A stretch of DNA of 64,000 bases from an uncultured Lachnospiraceae bacterium (GTDB taxonomy: Bacteria > Bacillota > Clostridia > Lachnospirales > Lachnospiraceae), in assembly GCA_947626715.1 (NCBI GenBank), contig CANQTG010000001.1:1-64000 (forward strand), in the 5' to 3' direction. The notes below the pieces were generated by a model. The model was not told where the DNA came from. It searched no databases and worked only from the letters and a program-made list of their open reading frames with translations. Positions 32,869 to 41,499 of the stretch are shown one piece after another. Every line of letters starts with the position of its first letter. Positions within the stretch are counted from its first letter, which is position 1. The position numbers and the translations under genes were made by a program.

Positions 32869-34797
32869 TCAGGATATCCTATCAACACTTTCAGCCCATA
32901 AGATTGCATAATCAGCGTTTTCTCCATAATTCCATATACACCGATAAATATCAGTTCCATATTCTATACAGGTTCCGATCTCCATATCGCCTGTGTGAAC
33001 AGCTAAAATACACTCCGGTTGCCAGAAAATATTTTTATCGGATAATACAATCGGATGTATCGTCGTATTTTCATTTTTTAATGCAACCCACAAAGGATAT
33101 TCGTAAGTGTCTCCGCCTAACAGCAGACCAATATTTTTTGCTCCCATTTTTTCTGCAGTCGCTGTCAATTCTCGATAAGGTTCTGTTTCCTCCTGACGGT
33201 TCAAAAAATAAAGATCAAATCTCGCTTCTCCGTCCCATACCGCCTGCGCATATGAATCCGCCTGCATTTTTATAGTCCTAATCCCATCTGGGAGCATTAA
33301 CAATAAAACGATACTCATGACTAATATATTCATATAACGGTACTCTTTTTCTGCATTTATTGTATAGCCGATAAAAATACATATCAAAGGCAAAATTGGC
33401 ATCAACAATCTGGTACCCCATGGCTGCCATCTAATACAGAAAAGCATCGTCCCTGTTGAACATAATAAACTGCATATATATGTTAAATTTATTACTTCCT
33501 TCCTCTTCTTTTTTTTAATGAGAGAATATAACAAATGCAATATTGCAAATATACAAACAATCCCTGATATTAGGAACAAGGTTCGTGCCCCTGCTGTATC
33601 ATGATGATACGATTTTACGGCGCCTCTTCCCTCAGAATAACCATAATACGCAGATATTTCCAAGTCCTCTATATCAACCTGCAAATAATCCGCCAATTTA
33701 ACGGTCATCTGCCAGAAAGCGTCTGGCTGTTCTTCCCCTGCGATCTCCAGCGTCAAATTCTTACAGCCATTCAATAATAAATACCTCGGAGATATTGTTT
33801 TAACCATCAGATTCCCCGCCACCTGTTCAAGCGCCAAAATGTTCCCGGTACTCTTATAATTTCTAACAAAACTGGGAAACGCCAGTAAAATAATAATGCC
33901 CGCTGCCAGTACAACTGATTTGAAAATAGTCATAACAGATTCCTGTTTTTTCAAACATACAAGCAACAGCCATAATAACAATAAAGGCACCATAAAACAG
34001 ATGCTGCTTTTCGTTAGATATCCAAATCCAATGCTGCATGCACAAAACACTATATTATGCATATTTTCTGACGAACATAAAGGCAAAGGAGACTTCCCTA
34101 TTTTTAATATAAACCATGCAATCATCAGCAAGTACATAGTTGCTAGTAAATCGACCTGCGTCGTCATACTTTCTGCGATCGCTAATGGACACAACATAAA
34201 TAACAGAGCCGAAAAAAGCGCTCCTCGCTTATCTGTTCCTAATTTTATACTAATTTTATAAGTCATCACCGCAGATAATACATAAGCGAGCCATTGTACT
34301 ATATTAACTAGCTTATCGCTTTTTAAAAGCAAGCATAGATGCAATATAATATATTCTGTAAAATTTGAATAATACAACTGGCGCAGAATACTGGTGGAAT
34401 AATAAGCTACCGATCTGTTTTGTATCCAATTTGCAACTCTAGCCATATGATATGTCATGGAATCCCAATTATTGGGAACGATCGTATACGATAATATAAA
34501 CATTATCAAAGCTAACAATAAGATCAATACCGACAATAAGCGTTCAAACCATTGCCCCCCCCTCCACACATCTTCTTTCAATTTATCTTTCGCATATATC
34601 CATGCGCTGCCTTTTCCACTTTTCATTCTCTTTAACATAAGGAGCACACTTAAAAGGCCGAAAATAATCCAAATTGTCCTTATAGCCGTATAAGTAAGGA
34701 ACTGCATAGCGCTCAATATTTCCGTTGAAAACCAGATTATCATTGAAAAGCAAATAATAATCTCAGGAAAACTCTCTCTCTGCTTCTCTCTATCCAT
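32869..34797 (-). CDS. GT39-like membrane glycosyltransferase carrying a G8 tract
   Basis: 642 residues, about twelve membrane segments and an outer C-terminal domain. The loop NNWDSMTYHMARVANW (about 119-134) is the acidic catalytic region seen in protein-mannosyltransferase/ArnT-type GT-C enzymes. Near residues 78-81 the codons for Arg-Gly-Gly contain eight consecutive G (34555-34562 as C on the plus strand), striking in AT-rich DNA; as sequenced the frame is open. Slippage there would truncate the protein before the catalytic loop. GGAG lies 11 bases before the ATG. Confidence 0.82.
   Translation of the reverse strand: MDREKQRESFPEIIICFSMIIWFSTEILSAMQFLTYTAIRTIWIIFGLLSVLLMLKRMKSGKGSAWIYAKDKLKEDVWRGGQWFERLLSVLILLLALIMFILSYTIVPNNWDSMTYHMARVANWIQNRSVAYYSTSILRQLYYSNFTEYIILHLCLLLKSDKLVNIVQWLAYVLSAVMTYKISIKLGTDKRGALFSALLFMLCPLAIAESMTTQVDLLATMYLLMIAWFILKIGKSPLPLCSSENMHNIVFCACSIGFGYLTKSSICFMVPLLLLWLLLVCLKKQESVMTIFKSVVLAAGIIILLAFPSFVRNYKSTGNILALEQVAGNLMVKTISPRYLLLNGCKNLTLEIAGEEQPDAFWQMTVKLADYLQVDIEDLEISAYYGYSEGRGAVKSYHHDTAGARTLFLISGIVCIFAILHLLYSLIKKKKRKEVINLTYICSLLCSTGTMLFCIRWQPWGTRLLMPILPLICIFIGYTINAEKEYRYMNILVMSIVLLLMLPDGIRTIKMQADSYAQAVWDGEARFDLYFLNRQEETEPYRELTATAEKMGAKNIGLLLGGDTYEYPLWVALKNENTTIHPIVLSDKNIFWQPECILAVHTGDMEIGTCIEYGTDIYRCIWNYGENADYAILWAESVDRIS
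34555..34562 (-). repeat. Homopolymer tract, eight G in coding strand
   Basis: Run of eight C on the plus strand inside an otherwise AT-rich gene. In frame as sequenced (phase ON). Potential slipped-strand mispairing site. Confidence 0.55.
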
Positions 34798-34798
34798 T

Positions 34799-36574
34799 CT
34801 ACATCAACTCCTCATATAGGCGTCTGACAGCTTTTCCATCTTTGATTTCATAAATGGCATCACAATTTTTAATGGTGGTCAATCTGTGCGCAATAATGAC
34901 CAAAGTCATTTTGCCATGCAGAGAATCGATAGCTTCCATAACCGATTTCTCTGTTTCGTTATCCAAAGCAGAAGTCGCCTCATCCAAAATCAATATTTCT
35001 GGATTATGGTATAAAGCTCTTGCAATTCCGATTCTTTGCCTCTGTCCGCCTGACAAGCGCACGCCCCTGTCTCCTACTTTAGTATGGATTCCTTTCGGGA
35101 GCTGCCGCACAAAATCTAATAGTTCAGCTTTTTCTAATGCAATTTCAACGCTGTTTTCATCTATCTCCAGAGGTTCCACTCCAAACGCTACATTTTGACA
35201 GATAGAGGTATCAGAAAGATAAATGCTCTGAGGAACATATCCAACCAGACGTCCCCACAATGCCGGAATCCTTTGAATATTAATATTATCCAGAAAAACT
35301 TCTCCTTCGTCAGGGCGCAAAACTCCCAGAAGCAGATCCGCCAATGTAGATTTCCCTGCGCCTGATTCTCCTATAAATGCAACTGATTTCCCTTTAAGAA
35401 TTTTTAGGCTTAATTGATTCAGTACCGTTTTTTGATCTTTGTTATATGTGAAAGTCACATTCTGTATATTAATAGACTCCTTAAAAGCAAAAGTCTGATC
35501 GGATTCTCCATCTTCCGAATCGATATGATAAAAGCTATCATTATACTTACGCGCATCTATTATATTTTCATATACTGCATTCAGACTCGGAATAGAACCT
35601 GAGATCGTATTGATTGCAACAGAGATCTTCCCAAGCGCAGGTAAGATTCGAAACGCTCCGATCGCGAAAGACGCCAATACCGCTACAAGGCTTTGTGAAT
35701 TAGAAATATTTACAATTCTGATTCCTAAGATAGTCATGATCCCTACAATACAGATTGCCTCAATAATATACGCCGGTATTTCTCCCCCCACATTCTGAAC
35801 CACCGTGGCATTTTGGCGTTTAATGGTATTTTTTTCAAATTCCTTAATAAAATATTTCTGTTTTCGCATCACTAGGACTTCTTTAATCCCATGAAACGCC
35901 TGTAGCAATGCCTGTGATGAAAGAATACTATAGGTCCTGATCAAGAATCCTGCCTGCAACATTTTCTTCCTGAAAATAACAAAAATCAATAATAAGCAGA
36001 TTAACGCCGATAAAATAATCCCTATGGCGATCTGCCAATCTGCATAGCACATATAAATACAGATAAATGCCGCTATCATTATCTGTGTCGCCGCCTGAAG
36101 CAAACCATTTATAATTTGATATAGGGAGCCTACATCGCCATTAACTCCCTGTATCAATTCATTTACGTTCCGTTCTAGGAAAAATCGGTATCCGCGGTTC
36201 ATATAAGACTGCATCATATATACGGAGCACTCTCTTTGTATCTTACATGAATACTTAAACTTTAACCATGCAAAAAAAATAAAATATAGATTCTTAAATA
36301 TATAAATCAAAATAACTGCAATTATAATGGAAGCGACTAATTTATCATTTGTACGAATATCACAAAGATCCGTTATTTTCTTGATATAAGGATTTCTAAA
36401 AAGCTGTTCCGGCTGCAACAGCGCATTCACTAACGGCACAATAATAGAAACCCCTAAGGTTTCCAACACTGCCGCAATAAAAGAGCACACAAGAACAATC
36501 GAACCCATCATTTTTTGGTTTCGATTTAATATACGTGAAAGTTTCTGTAAAGTGTCTATCGTTTCTCGTATCAT
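34799..36574 (-). CDS. ABC flippase, half-transporter (PglK-like), copy 2
   Basis: 591 residues from ATG 36574, with GGAG eight bases upstream; a longer frame to 36691 only covers the end of the neighbouring gene. Six membrane segments, then Walker A GESGAGKST, signature LSGGQRQRIGIARAL, Walker B ILILDEATSAL and IIAHRLTT. Closest relatives in the window are the ABC proteins at 26573 and 55705. Predicted to flip a lipid-linked oligosaccharide. A single base separates its stop from the GT39-like gene downstream. Confidence 0.88.
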   Translation of the reverse strand: MIRETIDTLQKLSRILNRNQKMMGSIVLVCSFIAAVLETLGVSIIVPLVNALLQPEQLFRNPYIKKITDLCDIRTNDKLVASIIIAVILIYIFKNLYFIFFAWLKFKYSCKIQRECSVYMMQSYMNRGYRFFLERNVNELIQGVNGDVGSLYQIINGLLQAATQIMIAAFICIYMCYADWQIAIGIILSALICLLLIFVIFRKKMLQAGFLIRTYSILSSQALLQAFHGIKEVLVMRKQKYFIKEFEKNTIKRQNATVVQNVGGEIPAYIIEAICIVGIMTILGIRIVNISNSQSLVAVLASFAIGAFRILPALGKISVAINTISGSIPSLNAVYENIIDARKYNDSFYHIDSEDGESDQTFAFKESINIQNVTFTYNKDQKTVLNQLSLKILKGKSVAFIGESGAGKSTLADLLLGVLRPDEGEVFLDNINIQRIPALWGRLVGYVPQSIYLSDTSICQNVAFGVEPLEIDENSVEIALEKAELLDFVRQLPKGIHTKVGDRGVRLSGGQRQRIGIARALYHNPEILILDEATSALDNETEKSVMEAIDSLHGKMTLVIIAHRLTTIKNCDAIYEIKDGKAVRRLYEELM

Positions 36575-36629
36575 TTCATATCTCCGTACTGCCCTTTCCA
36601 TATAGTAAATAATGAACGTTTTTCCTAAA

Positions 36630-37582
36630 TTATACTCGTTCGCTTTCTTCTTTACAGATAAGCAATCTCTTTTTTCCATATCTGGCGGCAAAAAATGAAA
36701 AAACGCTTGTATAAGAGCCTAATATATATTCGCAGCGAGATAAACATAAACAATCGACAATTCCCGATTTCATCTCACCGCTTTCCTCTCTTCCCCATTC
36801 CTTATCCTGTTGTACTTTTAACCTGTTTCCATATATATTCTTTAATTTTTTCTCTTCAGATATGTCATCTGTCGCAAGAAAGAACCGTGCTTCTTTCTGT
36901 CCCTCTATGATTTCATCTATTTTTTTAATAAACGCATTTGTATTGCTTACTTTAGCAGCTCTTTGATGATCGGTTCTTCTTATATGGATACCGATAACTT
37001 TCTCTCCCGGAATAATTATCTTTTCTGCTCTCTCCAGATATTCTTTTCTAAACTTAATAACGCCATAATCAATATTTTCCTGTCCTTTGTCCTTGACTAT
37101 CCCACAAAATGCATGAATATAAATTTCTCTATCTCCCATGAGCCTTTTACGTATATTATTCCATGTATTGGACATATGTTCATAATATTTATCACTAAGC
37201 TCTTCCACATTCTTTGCTGGGAAATAACTGAAATAATTCTCTCTAAATACCATTTGAGATAATTTTTCGCATAATCTGCTTTTAAATAACGCTGTAAGGA
37301 ATCTGACGGCTCCTATAAGATGAATGCGCTTAATATTTGACCAAAATCCACCATACTTATCATAATTAAGATACTTCAGGTCTATTTCGATAACTTTTAT
37401 CTCAATATCAGCGAATATATCAGCGGCAAAGACTTCCCGAAAACTTATACCGCAATCTTTATCCACCGGCCAGACGATCACAAGCTTTTCCTTCTCCCCC
37501 CCCTCATTGATTTCACTAAATGATATGCATGAGCCAATGTAACGCATCTGCTCATCAAGCCGCTATAAACCTGTATATACAT
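36630..37582 (-). CDS. Fucosyltransferase-like protein, frameshifted at a G8 tract
   Basis: Two frames make up one gene. From ATG 37582 (site AGAGGATGAGG) the product begins MYIQVYSGLMSRCVTLAHAYHL, a normal N-terminus for this family (YSGLxxR glycine loop), but stops soon after the G tract at 37496-37503. The rest, starting LVIVWPVDKDCG, is in another frame to 36630 and contains IGIHIRRTDH, the HxRR fucose-donor motif of GT-B fucosyltransferases. One added G would give an uninterrupted protein of 317 residues. The downstream frame alone (from ATG 37547) lacks the donor-fold start. Probably a phase-variable gene caught OFF, or a sequencing slip. Confidence 0.75.
37496..37503 (-). repeat. Homopolymer tract, eight G, at the frameshift
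   Basis: Eight C on the plus strand. It lies at codons 27-29 of the fucosyltransferase-like gene, exactly where the reading frame changes. Nine G would restore the frame. Confidence 0.7.
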
Positions 37583-37639
37583 TTCCTCATCCTCTTACTT
37601 AACATCCTGAATCGTATTCCGTCAATCCGCCTAAAGAGA

Positions 37640-38974
37640 TCAGCCTTCTATAGCGGTCTTGAGCGTATCTGTCATATAATCTATCATCTCATCTGTCATC
37701 CCCGGGTATACGCCAATCCAAAAAGCATCCCTCATAATCCTGTCCGTAACCCTCAATTCTCCAACCACGCGATAGCCCTCTCCGCTTATCCGCAGTTCAT
37801 CAAAGCATGGATGGTTGATTAGATTCCCTGCAAAAAGCATTCTGGTCTGTATTCCTTTCCTCTCCATCAGCCTGACTATATATTCTCGGTCTACTCCCCG
37901 GCAGAGAATCAAAAAGCCAAACCAACTTGGATTCGCATGTTCACAAGGCTGTGGTAAAATCATTTTATCCTGCAGATCTTCCAAATTTTTATATATTCTA
38001 TTAAAATTATATCGCCGCCGTTCTGTAAACGCCGGAAGCTTCTCTATTTGCGCACAGCCAATCGCCGCCTGCATATCAGTAGCTTTTAAATTATATCCGA
38101 AGTGCGAATACACATATTTATGGTCATAGCCTTTCGGCAATTCTCCATAATGCCCGTCGAAACGATGGCCGCACATATTATCATGCCCGGACGGGCAGAT
38201 ACAATCCCTTCCCCAATCCCGCATTGAACGAATAATTTTATGCAATAATGCATTATTGGTGTATACTGCCCCGCCCTCTCCCATCGTCATATGATGCGGC
38301 GGATAAAAACTAGAAGTCGCAATATCTCCTATCGTTCCTGTAAAATACCACTTGCCATCTATCTCATATTGCGAACCGAGCGCATCGCAATTATCTTCTA
38401 CAAGCCAAAGGCTATATTTTTCACAAAATTCTTTAACTTTTTTCAGATCAAAAGGATTCCCCAAAGTATGCGCAAGCATTACTGCTTTCGTTTTTTCTGA
38501 AAGCGCCTCCTCTAACATATTTACATCCACATTGTATTGAGGGATCGTCACATCCAAAAACACCGGGATTGCCCCGAATTGGATCATCGGCGCAACCGTC
38601 GTCGGGAATCCCGCCGCTACAGTAATAACCTCATCACCACGTTGTATACGTCTTTCTCCAAGTAAAGGAGAAGTAAGCGCCATAAAAGCAAGCAGATTCG
38701 CCGAAGAACCCGAATTTACAACAGAACAATACCGGATATTCAGATATTCCGCCAGTTTCTTTTCAAATGCATCCGTATATCGCCCGGATGTCAGCCAGAA
38801 CTCCAATGAGCTGTCCACCAGATTTCTCATTTCTCTGCTGTCATAAACCCTAGAAGCATAAGGAATTCTCTCGCCAGCTTTCCATGCTTTCTTCTCATGG
38901 TATTTCTCGCAATATACTTCTACCTGCCGTAATATCGTTTCCCTTGCCTCCTGCTCAGACATGTTATCAAACAT
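37640..38974 (-). CDS. rfbH: CDP-4-keto-6-deoxyglucose 3-dehydrase (E1, RfbH/DdhC/AscC)
   Basis: 444 residues from ATG 38974 (GGGAG upstream); a 66-residue extension in the same frame is not protein-like. This PLP/PMP enzyme of aminotransferase fold has the diagnostic replacement of the catalytic lysine by histidine in FYPPHHMTMGEGGAV (His227-His228) and a cysteine cluster C258-x-C260-x7-C268 plus C196 for its [2Fe-2S] centre. It removes the 3-hydroxyl of CDP-4-keto-6-deoxyglucose together with a reductase (E3), which is not seen in the window. It follows rfbF by 16 bases. Confidence 0.94.
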   Translation of the reverse strand: MFDNMSEQEARETILRQVEVYCEKYHEKKAWKAGERIPYASRVYDSREMRNLVDSSLEFWLTSGRYTDAFEKKLAEYLNIRYCSVVNSGSSANLLAFMALTSPLLGERRIQRGDEVITVAAGFPTTVAPMIQFGAIPVFLDVTIPQYNVDVNMLEEALSEKTKAVMLAHTLGNPFDLKKVKEFCEKYSLWLVEDNCDALGSQYEIDGKWYFTGTIGDIATSSFYPPHHMTMGEGGAVYTNNALLHKIIRSMRDWGRDCICPSGHDNMCGHRFDGHYGELPKGYDHKYVYSHFGYNLKATDMQAAIGCAQIEKLPAFTERRRYNFNRIYKNLEDLQDKMILPQPCEHANPSWFGFLILCRGVDREYIVRLMERKGIQTRMLFAGNLINHPCFDELRISGEGYRVVGELRVTDRIMRDAFWIGVYPGMTDEMIDYMTDTLKTAIEG

Positions 38975-38990
38975 ACATCTTCTCCCAATA

Positions 38991-39767
38991 TTACCAAATC
39001 TTCCAAGGCGCATCCTCTGATTCCCAGAGCGATTCCAGATAATTCTTATCTCGCAGCGTATCCATCGGAGACCAAAAGCCCTCATGCCGATACGCCACCA
39101 TCTCACCCGCTTCTGCAACGGCTTCCAACGGGCCGGCTTCCAGCATCTCTCCGCCATCTCCCAAATAATCAAATATTTTACGATTCATAACCATAAAGCC
39201 CGCATTTACCCATGCTTGGTCAACCCGCGCCTTTTCTTTAAATCCTTTTACTTGATTTGTTTGGGGATCGATCTTCAACGCCCCAAATCTTCCCATTGGC
39301 TGCGTTGTTGTAATCGTTACTGTTTTTTTGTATTTATGATGGAACGCCAATAACTCTGAAATATCAACATCAGCCACACCGTCTCCATAAGTTAGGAAAA
39401 ATTCTTCGTCTTCGCCAATATAATCCCGAACCTTTAATATCCTGCCCGCCGTTAATGTATTTAATCCCGTATTGACCAGAGTTACCCGCCACGGCTCCGC
39501 AAAAACTTCATGAACTAAGATCTCTTTGTTTTTCAACAAAAATGTACTATCTGACTGATTAACATAATAGTGTATAAAATATTCTTTTATCATCTGGCCT
39601 TTATATCCACAGCAGATAATAAACTCATTATACCCGTAATATGAATACAATTTCATGATATGCCAGAGAATTGGTTTCCCTCCTATTTCTATCATAGGTT
39701 TAGGGCGCATATACGATTCTTCGCTAATGCGCGTACCCATACCCCCTGCTAAAATTACCAATTTCAT
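38991..39767 (-). CDS. rfbF: Glucose-1-phosphate cytidylyltransferase
   Basis: 258 residues. The start LAGGMGTRISEESYMRPKPM carries the full nucleotide-binding signature GGxGTR and the PKPM lysine; GGKPILWHIMK and the CGYKG segment are also as in RfbF/DdhA. It makes CDP-glucose from CTP and glucose 1-phosphate, first step of the CDP-6-deoxyhexose route that continues with rfbG (29730) and rfbH (next gene). It is ten bases from a second, divergent member of the same family. Confidence 0.94.
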   Translation of the reverse strand: MKLVILAGGMGTRISEESYMRPKPMIEIGGKPILWHIMKLYSYYGYNEFIICCGYKGQMIKEYFIHYYVNQSDSTFLLKNKEILVHEVFAEPWRVTLVNTGLNTLTAGRILKVRDYIGEDEEFFLTYGDGVADVDISELLAFHHKYKKTVTITTTQPMGRFGALKIDPQTNQVKGFKEKARVDQAWVNAGFMVMNRKIFDYLGDGGEMLEAGPLEAVAEAGEMVAYRHEGFWSPMDTLRDKNYLESLWESEDAPWKIW

Positions 39768-39776
39768 ATATTTTTA

Positions 39777-40544
39777 TCATCCTCCAATCCATGGCGCCAT
39801 TCCGGCATTCCAAAGATTTTCAGCTTCACTCAGATCCCTTTTAGTCTCAACCGCCAGCCAATAGCCTGAGTGCTTATAAAACGCGAGCTGTTCCTTTTCT
39901 GAAAGTCTTACAAATAAATATTTTTCCAAATTATAATTCCCATCTAAAAAATGAAAAACTTTCGGTGAGAAAACAAAGCAGTCGCCATTCGCCCATGCAT
40001 TATCGCTTTCCTCACGGCCTGTGCTGCTATAGCTTAATTTTCCAGCCTTATCAAACGGAAGCAGCTCTTTTCTTCCCGAAGGCTTTACCATCGCAATCGT
40101 AGCAGTTTTCCCTTTTTGCTGATGATATTCTACCATTTGCAAGGCATTGATATCAGATAGACAGTCGCCATACGTAACAATAAAATCACCGTCAATATAT
40201 TTCTCTATCATGCTGATCCGCTGTCCGGCAGCCGAAAACAAACCCGTATCAACAACTGTAACCTTCCAGTCCTCTGTCCGTTTCTTATGTATCTCTACAA
40301 TATTACTCCGTAAGTCCACTGTAATATCGGATTCATAAATATAAAAATCTACAAAGTATTCTTTAATATAATCTACCTTGTATCCCCCGCATACAATAAA
40401 TTCTGTAAATCCGTATTGTGAAAAATGTTTCATGATATGCCATAAAAGAGGTTTCCCTCCAATATCCACCATAGGTTTGGGTATCCCTTCCCTATCATTA
40501 CTTATGGAGCTCTGCATACCGCCGGCTAAAATTACTACTTTCAT
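39777..40544 (-). CDS. Divergent cytidylyltransferase-like protein lacking the GTR signature
   Basis: 255 residues, alignable end to end with RfbF next door (IPKPMVDIGGKPLLWHIMK, ICCGYK/VCGGYK, TYGDCLSDIN for TYGDGVADVD). The nucleotide loop reads AGGMQSSISNDREG instead of AGGMGTRISEES, so the Gly-Thr-Arg that contacts the triphosphate is gone. It could activate another sugar phosphate, act as a subunit, or be inactive. I recall similar 'LAGGxQS' proteins in other clostridial surface-sugar loci, so this is probably a genuine subfamily rather than decay. Ribosome site is weak (GGGTAG). Confidence 0.75.
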   Translation of the reverse strand: MKVVILAGGMQSSISNDREGIPKPMVDIGGKPLLWHIMKHFSQYGFTEFIVCGGYKVDYIKEYFVDFYIYESDITVDLRSNIVEIHKKRTEDWKVTVVDTGLFSAAGQRISMIEKYIDGDFIVTYGDCLSDINALQMVEYHQQKGKTATIAMVKPSGRKELLPFDKAGKLSYSSTGREESDNAWANGDCFVFSPKVFHFLDGNYNLEKYLFVRLSEKEQLAFYKHSGYWLAVETKRDLSEAENLWNAGMAPWIGG

Positions 40545-40573
40545 ACGCTACCCACAATAACCCCCATCAGCCA

Positions 40574-41455
40574 TTAATAAATTAATGAATATTCATCAAT
40601 ATCAGCCTGATTTTTCTGATACCATAAGTATAACTTCCTGACAGCTTCCTTCATATCCGTATAAACCATATCCGGCAGTTCATTAAGGAGTCTGCCATTA
40701 TTGGCAGTATATTCATTCCCCAAGCCCTCCTGACAGACTATGATTTTTTGCGGTGTCTCTGATACTTCATTAACTATTTCCGCAAGATTATACAAATCTA
40801 TCGGTTCCCCACATACCGCATTATATGTATGGAACATCGGTTGATCTAACTTCATAAACTTTTCTAACATACAGCAGAAATCATCTATCCACAAATAATC
40901 AAAATAACAATTTCTTCTCATGGATAATGGAATGCCTTTTAACGATTTACAGCACAAATTGGAAATATATCTGACCTTCCAATTTTCGTATTTCCCAAAA
41001 ACTCCAAATAAACGCAGATTATAAATATTCTCACTACTCTCTATCATCTGATTTACAGTATATTTCATCAATCCATATTGATCCACGGGAATCGAGTGAT
41101 CCGATAAATCTATTTCACGTACCATCTGGATAGGATATCTTTTATCATACTCAGCGCCTGAACCAGTATATATCATCTTCCCATATAATGCAGAGTACTT
41201 GGCCAAATTATGAAATATACGTAAATTGCATTGCAGGATTTTAGTTTCATCTATGGACTTGTTTATTCCATTCCCATAAACGGCAAAATGTAAAACAACA
41301 TCATACCCCTTTAATAAGTACTGCCTGACTGCATTTTCATCCATACAATCCAGTTCCTTACTGGTTGGGGCGTGTATGGTATATCCTCTTTGCAGCAGAT
41401 ATTCTTTCACATTTCTTCCTAAGAAGCCAGAACCGCCTGTTAATAATATTTTCAT
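40574..41455 (-). CDS. NAD(P)-dependent SDR, epimerase/reductase type
   Basis: 293 residues, extended SDR. LLTGGSGFLGRNV (4-16) is the cofactor loop, YTGSGAEY the active-site Ser region, and YGLMK (about 141-145) the catalytic YxxxK. Similar in size to GDP-fucose synthase/CDP-abequose synthase-like reductases. Placed between the cytidylyltransferases and the ThDP enzyme, it could be the reductase that finishes a CDP-linked branched dideoxy sugar (the YerF role in yersiniose synthesis); this is inference. AAGGTGATT precedes ATG 41455. Confidence 0.8.
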   Translation of the reverse strand: MKILLTGGSGFLGRNVKEYLLQRGYTIHAPTSKELDCMDENAVRQYLLKGYDVVLHFAVYGNGINKSIDETKILQCNLRIFHNLAKYSALYGKMIYTGSGAEYDKRYPIQMVREIDLSDHSIPVDQYGLMKYTVNQMIESSENIYNLRLFGVFGKYENWKVRYISNLCCKSLKGIPLSMRRNCYFDYLWIDDFCCMLEKFMKLDQPMFHTYNAVCGEPIDLYNLAEIVNEVSETPQKIIVCQEGLGNEYTANNGRLLNELPDMVYTDMKEAVRKLYLWYQKNQADIDEYSLIY

Positions 41456-41499
41456 TATTCAATCACCTTATTTTTACCGATGTTTTTCACTTTCCAATC

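Noticed and set aside
38975-39172. 66-codon N-terminal extension of rfbH
   Set aside because: Overlaps the end of rfbF in another frame, is rich in Trp/Arg, and GGGAG supports ATG 38974.
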